NCBI RefSeq assembly: GCF_000218785.1
Contig: NZ_AFPO01000024.1
Span: 1 to 64,000, forward strand
Length of the DNA stretch: 64,000 bases
Reading direction: 5' to 3'
DNA from: Idiomarina sp. A28L
GTDB lineage: Bacteria > Pseudomonadota > Gammaproteobacteria > Enterobacterales > Alteromonadaceae
A model generated the notes under the pieces. The model saw nothing but the letters and a program-made list of their open reading frames with translations. It was not told the DNA's origin and ran no database searches. This document shows, piece by piece, positions 25,389 to 32,827 of this stretch. Both the position numbers and the translations under genes were made by a program. How positions within the stretch are numbered: position 1 is the first letter of the stretch; every line of letters begins with the position of its first letter.

Positions 25389-26624
25389 ATGAGTACGGCA
25401 ACTCCAACTGCGCCACAAGAGCGCCTTCATTTACTCGATATAATTCGTGGCTTTGCATTGCTTGGCATATTGCTGATGAATATTGAATATTTTCAGCGGC
25501 CGTTAGCAGAAATGATGCATGGCTTTAATAGTGAACAAGTTGGCCTAGATTATGCCACTGCATGGGGTGTTTTTACTTTCGTGCAAGGTAAATTCTATAC
25601 AATGTTTTCACTTCTATTTGGTATGGGCTTTGTTCTGTTCCTCGATAGAGCGATGGAAAAAACTAACTCGCCGCGCTTTTTGTTCTTCCGCCGTATTTTT
25701 GTGTTGGCGTTGTTCGGGTTAGTACACATGGTTTATATCTGGGGTGGCGATATCCTGCTGAATTACGCCATTGTGGGTGTGTTTCTATTGCTGTTTGTAA
25801 AAACGTCACCAGGTCGTCTGTGGAAATGGGGTGCTGCTTTCATTATTATTCCGGTTCTTTTGTATTGGTTGGGCGCTTGGGGAATGCAAATGGCGCTTAA
25901 TTCGCCAGCAGCACCAGAAATACTTGCTGATTTTGAACAATCGCGAATTGAAATGCAGGATATGATTGCCGCTGGCCACCAAGCTTATAGCACCGGTAGT
26001 TATTCCGAAGTAGTGGCTTATCGCTTAGGTGAAATAGCCATGATGTATGGTGGCGGTGGTTTAGTTTTCTTTGTACCTACTATTCTAGGTACTATTCTTA
26101 TCGGTGCTGCTTTCGCCCGTGCGGGTATTTTCACTCAACCTCGCGAACATCGAAAAGCATTGCGCAATATGGTGTTGTTTGGCGTTATTTTCGGCTTGCC
26201 TAGCGCTTTGATTGTGGGTTTCTACGGCTTAGAAATGGAAATGATGGTGCCTGATTATCACAGTGCATTGATTTTCACCGTGCAAGCAATATCCAATATC
26301 GGCCTCTGTTTTGCTTACATGGGCATTATTGCACTGCTTTTCTTGGGTGGTAAAAAGTGGTTACAATACCTTGCCCCAGCTGGGCGTATGGCACTTACCA
26401 ATTACCTTACCCACTCAATTGTGTTTACTACGCTATTTTATGGTTATGCCTTTGGCCTTTATGGTGAATTCGGACGCTTTGCTACAACAATATTCGCATT
26501 AGCACTTTATGCTGGCCAATTGTGGTTGAGTACTTGGTGGCTACAGCGATACCAGTACGGGCCAATGGAATGGTTGTGGCGCAGCGCCACTTACATGAAA
26601 TTGCAACCTATGCGTAAAGCATAA
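25389..26624 (+). CDS. DUF418 family (YeiB-like) membrane protein
   Basis: 411 residues with about nine to ten TM helices. ERLHLLDIIRGFALLGILL is the DUF418/DUF1624 N-terminal signature. GKFYTMFSLLFGMGFVLFLD follows. The C-terminal DUF418 part includes AGRMALTNYLTHSIVFTTLF and ends YQYGPMEWLWRSATY. These are distant relatives of acyltransferase-3 and heparan acetyltransferase families and are predicted transporters or acyltransferases without known substrate. Single gene with its own terminator. Confidence 0.85.
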   Translation: MSTATPTAPQERLHLLDIIRGFALLGILLMNIEYFQRPLAEMMHGFNSEQVGLDYATAWGVFTFVQGKFYTMFSLLFGMGFVLFLDRAMEKTNSPRFLFFRRIFVLALFGLVHMVYIWGGDILLNYAIVGVFLLLFVKTSPGRLWKWGAAFIIIPVLLYWLGAWGMQMALNSPAAPEILADFEQSRIEMQDMIAAGHQAYSTGSYSEVVAYRLGEIAMMYGGGGLVFFVPTILGTILIGAAFARAGIFTQPREHRKALRNMVLFGVIFGLPSALIVGFYGLEMEMMVPDYHSALIFTVQAISNIGLCFAYMGIIALLFLGGKKWLQYLAPAGRMALTNYLTHSIVFTTLFYGYAFGLYGEFGRFATTIFALALYAGQLWLSTWWLQRYQYGPMEWLWRSATYMKLQPMRKA

Positions 26625-26643
26625 CTGCATATATTAATCGCAA

Positions 26644-26674
26644 AAAAACCGCCAGCATATTGCTGGCGGTTTTA
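26644..26674. terminator. bidirectional terminator
   Basis: AAACCGCCAGCA / TGCTGGCGGTTT stem with TAT loop and A/T-runs on both sides, between convergent genes. Confidence 0.92.
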
Positions 26675-26699
26675 TATGTAATTCAAAAATTTGTTGTAT

Positions 26700-27380
26700 T
26701 TATACTGGTGGGTCAACTCGCTGGGCGTTTGAAGCGTTATGGCGGAACCATCCCGTTATACTGAAGCGTTCGCGGTAAGCTGTTTTTACTTCGTGAACAA
26801 AAGTATCACTTAAGAACACCACCAGGGTGTTTTGTTTGGGTAGCACTGTTTGGAGTACTTCATCGTTGCTGCCATATATCACCAATTCGCCACCATCTTC
26901 GGAAGCCCATTCCGGATTCAAATAAAACACAGTGGTAAGCACGCGGTTGCTGCGGCCTTTAAATGCATCTAGATGTTTTTTATAAAATGCTCCAGGCTGG
27001 TAGCGCGCTAAGTGACACTCGTAATCGAACAACCCCATAAATAAACGGCGGTTCAAGCGCACTCGTAAATTTTCCATTGTGTTTAAGTAAATCGCTTCTG
27101 CCGGCACTTCAGGGTGCAACCAACGAATCTGATCACTGCGCACGCGCGTATTCAGCGTGTGCTGTTGTTCACGACCAATACCGGCATTATTCCAATCAGG
27201 TTCGTGAAGGCTCGCGGCATAGTTATAAAGTGCAGCGGTTTCGTGTTTGGGCAAGAAATTTTCGAGGATTACGTAGCCTTTATCGGCCAACGCATCAAAT
27301 TGAGCTAGCCATTGCTCATCATCGATCTCCGAAGTGAGTTCGCCTTGTGTTTCGTGCAGTGAATCAAGAACCCGGTTCAT
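26700..27380 (-). CDS. Fe(II)/2-oxoglutarate-dependent oxygenase (prolyl-4-hydroxylase type)
   Basis: 226 residues. The double-stranded beta-helix iron site is visible: H-x-D in YKKHLDAF, the distal His in TFVHEVK and the 2-oxoglutarate-binding Arg in RFSITGWFRHN. GYVILENFLP near residue 34 is the usual opening of 2OG-Fe(II) oxygenases of the PiuC/P4H-like type. Intact catalytic set, so probably an active hydroxylase on protein or small molecule; E. coli-type YbiX or EF-Tu hydroxylase relatives are possible. Divergent from mutM. Confidence 0.82.
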   Translation of the reverse strand: MNRVLDSLHETQGELTSEIDDEQWLAQFDALADKGYVILENFLPKHETAALYNYAASLHEPDWNNAGIGREQQHTLNTRVRSDQIRWLHPEVPAEAIYLNTMENLRVRLNRRLFMGLFDYECHLARYQPGAFYKKHLDAFKGRSNRVLTTVFYLNPEWASEDGGELVIYGSNDEVLQTVLPKQNTLVVFLSDTFVHEVKTAYRERFSITGWFRHNASNAQRVDPPV

Positions 27381-27504
27381 GTATGCTTTGTTTCCGTGAA
27401 ATACAGCGCAAGTGCTACGTTTCGATTAATTCGGAGCGCTAATATACGTTTCAATAGCGCCCGAGGGTATAAAAATAGTTCTCAATAATTCAATTGGATA
27501 GTGT

Positions 27505-28314
27505 ATGCCTGAATTACCAGAAGTTGAAGTAAGCCGTTTAGGGATTACGCCGCATGTATTAAAGCAAAAAGTAGAGGCAGTGCGAGTGTGGTTTCCTACG
27601 TTGCGTTGGCCGATACCAGAAGCTGTGCAGCTATTGCAGGGCGAGCAAGTACTTGCTATTCGTAGGCGCGCTAAATATTTGTTGCTTGATTGTGTGCACG
27701 GCACGTTAATTATTCATTTGGGGATGTCGGGTAAATTGCACGTGCTGCCTACTGAAACTCCGAGGCAAAAGCATGATCACTTTGAGCTGGAGCTAGAAAA
27801 CGGCATGAGCCTTCGGTTGAACGATGCTCGGCGTTTTGGCGCCGTTTTATGGCAAGTACCGGGCGAAACCCATGTATTGTTGGCGAGCCTTGGCCCGGAA
27901 CCCTTAACTGAGGATTTCGATGGTGCGCGCTTGTTTGCCCTTTCTCGCGGTAAGGCCGCCCCGGTAAAAAGTTTTATCATGGATAATGCTGTGGTGGTAG
28001 GCGTCGGGAATATTTATGCGAATGAAGCCTTATTTGCTACTGGTATTGATCCGCGCCGAGCGGCTGGAAAAGTAAGTAAAGCACGCTACGAGAAATTAGC
28101 GGAAGTAATCAAAGTTGTACTCGCGCGCGCGATTCAGCAAGGCGGCACAACGCTGAAAGATTTCACCCAAGCCGATGGCAAGCCTGGGTATTTTAAGCAA
28201 GAACTTGCTGTCTATGGCCGCGCTGGTGAATTTTGCTTAAGCTGCAAATCAACAATCAAGCAAGTTCGTATTGGCCAGCGGAACTCGTTTTATTGCCCTA
28301 AATGCCAGCGATAA
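27505..28314 (+). CDS. mutM: formamidopyrimidine-DNA glycosylase MutM (Fpg)
   Basis: 269 residues. The N-terminal [10 protein letters not shown] contains the catalytic proline (after Met removal) and Glu2. RRAKYLLLD carries the conserved beta-elimination lysine. The helix-two-turn-helix with NIYANEALF and the C-terminal zinc finger [10 protein letters not shown]...FYCPKC are intact. It removes 8-oxoguanine and ring-opened purines. Tail-to-tail overlap of 25 bases with bioH. Confidence 0.97.
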   Translation: MPELPEVEVSRLGITPHVLKQKVEAVRVWFPTLRWPIPEAVQLLQGEQVLAIRRRAKYLLLDCVHGTLIIHLGMSGKLHVLPTETPRQKHDHFELELENGMSLRLNDARRFGAVLWQVPGETHVLLASLGPEPLTEDFDGARLFALSRGKAAPVKSFIMDNAVVVGVGNIYANEALFATGIDPRRAAGKVSKARYEKLAEVIKVVLARAIQQGGTTLKDFTQADGKPGYFKQELAVYGRAGEFCLSCKSTIKQVRIGQRNSFYCPKCQR

Positions 28315-29129
28315 AGTTCGGCTACGAATTTGTCAGGCTCAGTAAAAAACGGTGCGTGAGCACTTTCATTGAATTGAATCGGTGACGGTGCAGGGCGATG
28401 TTCCGTAGCAAGTGCTAACTGTTCTGGGAAGCTGCTGGGTAGGTAATCAGTTACAGCACTGCTAGTTGCTATAGGTACAAGGCTATCGCGGCGTCCATAC
28501 ATGCGTAGCAAAGGCACCGAAAGCTGAGCTAGCAGCCGGCGAAGGTCGACCTCAGCTAACCAGCGCAAACCGGCGATTAAGGCTTTTGGGTGAGGCTCTG
28601 GGCGCTCCGCAAGTAACGTCCGCATGGTTTTAATTTCTTCTCGCGCTGCAGGGCTACCTAGTGCTTGTACGGCTAGAAAACGTTCCAATGTTTTATGAAA
28701 ATCATTGGTTAGTTGGTAGCGAAATGCTTCTAAAGTTTCTTGCTTAATGCCTGGCCAATCTCCGCGCGCCATGAAACAAGGCGAACTGGAAATGGTGGTA
28801 AGGCGTTTAATATAGGTTGGGTAATCGAGAGCCATTTGCATCGCGAACAAGCCCCCTAAAGACCACCCAACTAAATGAAAAGGCTTGCCGATGTGTTGAA
28901 TTAACTGTTCCATAACCCGCGAACATGCGTGTTGGAAATCTTTATCGCCAGCGTTCCAAGCGGATTCGCCAAACCCCGGCAAATCAACGGTAATTACTTG
29001 AAAATCTCTTACTAATAGCTCTCTAATAGGAAACCAAATCGCTTGGTTCAAACCCCAGCCATGAAGTAATACCAAAGGCTCGCCGGAACCCTGTACGTGA
29101 ATACTCAAATTTGTGGAATGCTCTGCCAT
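28290..29129 (-). CDS. bioH: pimeloyl-[ACP] methyl ester esterase BioH
   Basis: 279 residues, somewhat longer than E. coli BioH. Alpha/beta hydrolase: oxyanion loop LLHGWGLN, nucleophile elbow GWSLGG (Ser near residue 90), acid in YGRRDSLVP and His in ESAHAPFF. It releases pimeloyl-ACP from its methyl ester for biotin synthesis. Adjacency to comF, divergent, matches E. coli bioH-gntX. A general esterase role cannot be excluded but context supports BioH. Confidence 0.85.
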   Translation of the reverse strand: MAEHSTNLSIHVQGSGEPLVLLHGWGLNQAIWFPIRELLVRDFQVITVDLPGFGESAWNAGDKDFQHACSRVMEQLIQHIGKPFHLVGWSLGGLFAMQMALDYPTYIKRLTTISSSPCFMARGDWPGIKQETLEAFRYQLTNDFHKTLERFLAVQALGSPAAREEIKTMRTLLAERPEPHPKALIAGLRWLAEVDLRRLLAQLSVPLLRMYGRRDSLVPIATSSAVTDYLPSSFPEQLALATEHRPAPSPIQFNESAHAPFFTEPDKFVAELYRWHLGQ

Positions 29130-29174
29130 TAATAACTACCTTGAATCGGAATGCTACAACGAGGGATAGTGGTT

Positions 29175-29882
29175 ATGGTAAAGCTTTGGCATGAATTGCG
29201 CAAAATTGAAAAGAGTGGAATATGTTGGCTATGCGAGCAGCCAGCGGTTTTGGAATTCGGCGTGTGTGAATACTGCTTCGCTGATTTACCACGGTTACCA
29301 CCGCGTTGCTGTGGTGATTTAGTAGTGCAATTAAATTATGACCAAAAGCCCATTAGCGCCTGCCGTTTGTGGTGTGCTGCACTTTCATATGAAAACCCGG
29401 TAACGCGCTGGGTGCAACAATATAAATATAGCCATCAACCAGCGTTAGCCGATTGCTTTGCACCTTTACTGGCGGCGCAAGCTGTGAGTTTATATCGGCA
29501 GGAAAAAATATATTTACCCGATGCTTTGGTTCCGGTGCCACTTGGGAATTTACGTTGGTATAAGCGCGGCTATAATCAAGCCGGGGTGCTAGCGGAAAAG
29601 CTTGGTGAACTTTTAGGTATTCCCGTGATTTATCCTATGCGCCGGCGCTCTACGCGAGCAAGCCATCGATTAACCGCTGCAGAGCGAAAAACAAATGTGA
29701 GTGGAGCATTTCGGTGTATTGAGAAACCAGGCTATGCCCGGCTCGCAATTATCGATGATGTGATTACTAGCGGCGCAACAGTAAATGCCGTTGCGGCCGC
29801 ATTAAAACAACAAAGGCCTTGTTTGGTAGATGCTTGGGCTCTGGCTTACACGCCGAAGAGAACTGAGCTCGAGCATACCTAG
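29175..29882 (+). CDS. comF: ComF/GntX family phosphoribosyltransferase-like protein
   Basis: 235 residues. N-terminal zinc-finger-like cysteines CWLCEQ, EYCFADLP and PRCCG. A PRTase domain follows with ALVPVPLGNLRWYKRGYNQA and the PRPP loop LAIIDDVITSGATVNAV. ComF acts in DNA uptake during transformation in competent species; GntX is the E. coli name. The ATG at 29175 is preferred because GAGGG precedes it by 9 bases; an in-frame ATG at 29151 has none. Of note, the other transformation gene here, comM, is broken. Confidence 0.9.
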   Translation: MVKLWHELRKIEKSGICWLCEQPAVLEFGVCEYCFADLPRLPPRCCGDLVVQLNYDQKPISACRLWCAALSYENPVTRWVQQYKYSHQPALADCFAPLLAAQAVSLYRQEKIYLPDALVPVPLGNLRWYKRGYNQAGVLAEKLGELLGIPVIYPMRRRSTRASHRLTAAERKTNVSGAFRCIEKPGYARLAIIDDVITSGATVNAVAAALKQQRPCLVDAWALAYTPKRTELEHT

Positions 29883-29900
29883 CTTAAGCTTTCGATAAAG

Positions 29901-30824
29901 CTAGGAAATGCCTTTTAAAAATGCTACCACACTGCGGCCCAATGAGCTCATATCGTAACCGCCTTCGAGCATGGCTAGAATACGCCCTTGGCAATGGTTA
30001 TCGGCCAGTTTTTTCAGTTCCTGGCCTATCCAGAAGTAATCATCTTCGCGCAAATTAAATTGCGACATATCATCTTCCATGTGGCCATCGAAGCCAGCGG
30101 AAACTAATATAAGATCAGGTGCGAAGGCATCAATAGCCGGAAACCAGCGTTCAGCTACCGCCGCTTGCCATTCAAACCCTTCCGAGCCTGCAGGCATGGG
30201 AATATTAATAACATGGGGGCTAATAGTATCGGCACCGGTATTTGGATAAAGTGGGTGCTCGAACGAGGAACAAAATAAAACACGATCATCTTGAATAAAA
30301 ATATCTTCGGTGCCATTGCCGTGATGTACATCGAAATCAACAATGGCAATGCGCTCAACAGGGTATTTTGCCATCGCGTAGCAGGCGGCTACGGCAATAT
30401 TATTAAACACACAAAAGCCCATGGCTGCGCTGCGAGTAGCGTGGTGGCCCGGCGGGCGAATGGCACAGAAGGCTTTTTGGTTACTACTATTCATGATTTC
30501 ATCAATACCATTAATACCGCTACCAGCAGCGTGTAAGAAGGCTTGTAATGAGCCGCTGCTCATCAAGGTGTCAGGGTCTAGCCAAATGTGCTCCTCGTCG
30601 CTTTGCGGTGCCTTAGCGAACACATCATTTACATAGCTGACATCGTGAGCGCGATATAAATCCTCTTTGCGCGCTGGCGTAGCTTCTTTTTGTGTTAATA
30701 CATATTCCATACCAGAGCGAATGAGTTGGTCGTTTACTGCGCCCAATCGTTCCGGGCACTCGGGGTGTACTTCAGTAACCTTGTGCAGGCTACAAGCGCT
30801 ATGGCTAAAAACGGTAATCGACAT
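29901..30824 (-). CDS. histone-deacetylase-like (class II HDAC / AcuC-type) deacetylase
   Basis: 307 residues with the complete arginase-deacetylase active site: HPECPERL at the N-terminus, RPPGHHA (general base histidines), GFCVFNNIAVAA, zinc ligands in VDFDVHHGNGT and SAGFDGH, and LEGGYD. It removes acetyl or acyl groups from lysine side chains or polyamines. It starts 20 bases downstream of a CoA-transferase-GNAT fusion on the same strand, so an acetylation/deacetylation pair is likely. It faces comF; a stem CCTAGCTT / AAGCTAGG (29878-29905) spans the two gene ends. Its substrate is not predictable. Confidence 0.88.
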   Translation of the reverse strand: MSITVFSHSACSLHKVTEVHPECPERLGAVNDQLIRSGMEYVLTQKEATPARKEDLYRAHDVSYVNDVFAKAPQSDEEHIWLDPDTLMSSGSLQAFLHAAGSGINGIDEIMNSSNQKAFCAIRPPGHHATRSAAMGFCVFNNIAVAACYAMAKYPVERIAIVDFDVHHGNGTEDIFIQDDRVLFCSSFEHPLYPNTGADTISPHVINIPMPAGSEGFEWQAAVAERWFPAIDAFAPDLILVSAGFDGHMEDDMSQFNLREDDYFWIGQELKKLADNHCQGRILAMLEGGYDMSSLGRSVVAFLKGIS

Positions 30825-30843
30825 TAGTTACCAAACCTCAATG

Positions 30844-32736
30844 TTAATTTTCGATTAATGATAGTTGTAAATTTACTTCGCCGGGCTCATCTGCGGGCAT
30901 ACGTACAAATCCTGCTTTTTCAAACACGGCAAGCATTTTTTGATTTTCCGCTCGAACATATGCAAGCATAGTTTTTACGCCACGAAGCTTGGCAATACGA
31001 ATCATCTCTGCGAGCAACAGTTTCGCCATGCCCTTGCCTTGGTTGTTCTCGCGCGTTACGAAAGCGGCCTCGCAGTTCTCGCCATTTTGGCTCAAATAGT
31101 AGCGGCCAACCGCTTGAATTTGCGACATAGAGCCTTGCTGGCGCACGATGCATAGGGCGAGATCTTTAGATTGATCAACGCTCACCAAGTTGCAGGATTT
31201 CTCCCGATTCATTTGCGTAGGAATAGTGTTGTAACGCATTTGCAGGGTTTCTTTAGTGTGCGAATAAAAAAATTCTTGCAAGCGCCGCTCATCGCTGGGG
31301 TTTAGCGGGCGCACATCGAAGGCCTCGCCATTAATATCAATTTTTTTGAAGCCGACATCGCCAAGTTCGGGAATTTCAACCGGCGTTTGTACTTGATAGT
31401 GGGGAACGTAGTAGTGTTTACGCACCTCTTCTAGTAGTTGCGGGCGGAATTTAGGATGCGCTACTCGAATTAATTCAAGGGCTCGTTCGCGAATACTCTT
31501 GCCGCGCAAAGATGCCACACCAAACTCTGTAACTACGTAATAAACATGAGCTCGCGAGGTTACTACACCTCCACCTTCGGTAATATGCGGCACAATGCGC
31601 GATATGGTGCCATTCTCCGCAGTTGATGGCAGTGCGATTACCGGCTTGCCACCTTGGCTCATCGAAGCGCCACGGCTGAAATCAACCTGCCCGCCAATAC
31701 CCGAGTAGAATTGATAGCCAATGGAATCGGATACAACTTGGCCGGTTAAATCTACTTCAATGGCACTATTGATCGAAATCATATTATCGTTGCGCGAAAT
31801 ATTAGCCGGAGAATTCACATACTCGCTGGGGTAGAAGCCGATGTGTGGGTTGTGATTAACATAATCATACAAACGCTGAGTACCGATACAAAAGCTGGTT
31901 ACTGTTTTGTGCTGATGGAAGCTTTTTTTGCGGTTATTAATAACGCCTTTAAGCATCAAATCCATAATGCCATCGGTGATTAATTCGCTATGTACACCAA
32001 GATCTCTATGGTTATTTAAATACCTTAGGGTAGCTTCACATACCTTGCCGAAGCCAATTTGGATCGTAGCTCCATTATTAATTAATAGCGAAACATATTG
32101 GCCAACACGTTCGGTAACGGGATCTAATTGCGGAGGGTGAATTTCCAGCAGGGGTTCACTTGCATAGAAAAGCGCATCAATTTGCCCTCGGTGAATAAAC
32201 GCTTGGCCGAAGGTTACGGGCATTTGCGGGTTTACTTGGGCAATGACCGTTTTTGCACCGCGTAGAGCGGCAGAAACGATATCTACAGAAACACCCAAAG
32301 AATGGTAACCATGCTCATCGGCTGGGCTCACCATAATCAGCGCGGCATCCAGGGGAAGTATTTCATCGGTAAAAAGCGAGGGGATATCGGACATAAACGC
32401 CGGGGTATAATCAGCGCGCCCTTCAGCTACGGCTTTACGAACTTGTTCGCCGCCGATAAATAAGGTGTTTATTTTGAAATTACGAAGGTATTTGGGCTCA
32501 GCCCATTGGTTATCACCAAATGCGGCAACTTGTACAATTTCTACATCATGAAGGTAGTTGCTGTTGGTGAGCAGATCGGTAATTAAGGCGTGAGGTACTG
32601 CGGCATGTGAGCCAATGAAAATGCGTTGCCCTGATTTAATTAGCTCTGGCCATTTGGCGGGATTACCTTGATAACGAAGCTGCCCAGCAACGGCACGATT
32701 GGGCTTTTGCGCAGAGTTCGGTTGCTCGTTCGGCAT
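30844..32736 (-). CDS. acetyl-CoA hydrolase/transferase fused to a GNAT acetyltransferase domain
   Basis: 630 residues. Residues about 20-455 form a class I CoA-transferase of the acetyl-CoA hydrolase/4-hydroxybutyrate CoA-transferase type: catalytic Glu251 in HSELITDG, CoA loop GIGGQVDFSRGAS (about 346-358). Residues about 473-630 are a GNAT domain with FDVRPLNPSDERRL, the acetyl-CoA loop NNQGKGMAKLL (Q566) and motif B ENQKMLAVFEKAGF. The layout parallels Pat-type lysine acetyltransferases, where GNAT is fused to an acyl-CoA synthetase-like part. Both active sites look intact. Operon with the deacetylase. Roles in acetate/CoA handling or lysine acetylation are inference. Confidence 0.88.
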   Translation of the reverse strand: MPNEQPNSAQKPNRAVAGQLRYQGNPAKWPELIKSGQRIFIGSHAAVPHALITDLLTNSNYLHDVEIVQVAAFGDNQWAEPKYLRNFKINTLFIGGEQVRKAVAEGRADYTPAFMSDIPSLFTDEILPLDAALIMVSPADEHGYHSLGVSVDIVSAALRGAKTVIAQVNPQMPVTFGQAFIHRGQIDALFYASEPLLEIHPPQLDPVTERVGQYVSLLINNGATIQIGFGKVCEATLRYLNNHRDLGVHSELITDGIMDLMLKGVINNRKKSFHQHKTVTSFCIGTQRLYDYVNHNPHIGFYPSEYVNSPANISRNDNMISINSAIEVDLTGQVVSDSIGYQFYSGIGGQVDFSRGASMSQGGKPVIALPSTAENGTISRIVPHITEGGGVVTSRAHVYYVVTEFGVASLRGKSIRERALELIRVAHPKFRPQLLEEVRKHYYVPHYQVQTPVEIPELGDVGFKKIDINGEAFDVRPLNPSDERRLQEFFYSHTKETLQMRYNTIPTQMNREKSCNLVSVDQSKDLALCIVRQQGSMSQIQAVGRYYLSQNGENCEAAFVTRENNQGKGMAKLLLAEMIRIAKLRGVKTMLAYVRAENQKMLAVFEKAGFVRMPADEPGEVNLQLSLIEN

Positions 32737-32755
32737 AGCTGTTCCTTACTGAAAA

Positions 32756-32793
32756 CACCCTTACGCGAAGGTAGCTTATTTCGCGTAAGGGTG
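32756..32793 (-). terminator. strong terminator after the M14 peptidase
   Basis: CACCCTTACGCGAA / TTCGCGTAAGGGTG, a perfect 14-bp stem with 10-base loop. On the minus strand it is followed by TTTT, so it ends the peptidase transcript before the CoA-transferase gene. Confidence 0.85.
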
Positions 32794-32827
32794 GTTAGTA
32801 GTTATCAGCGCCGCACTTTAATCAGTG

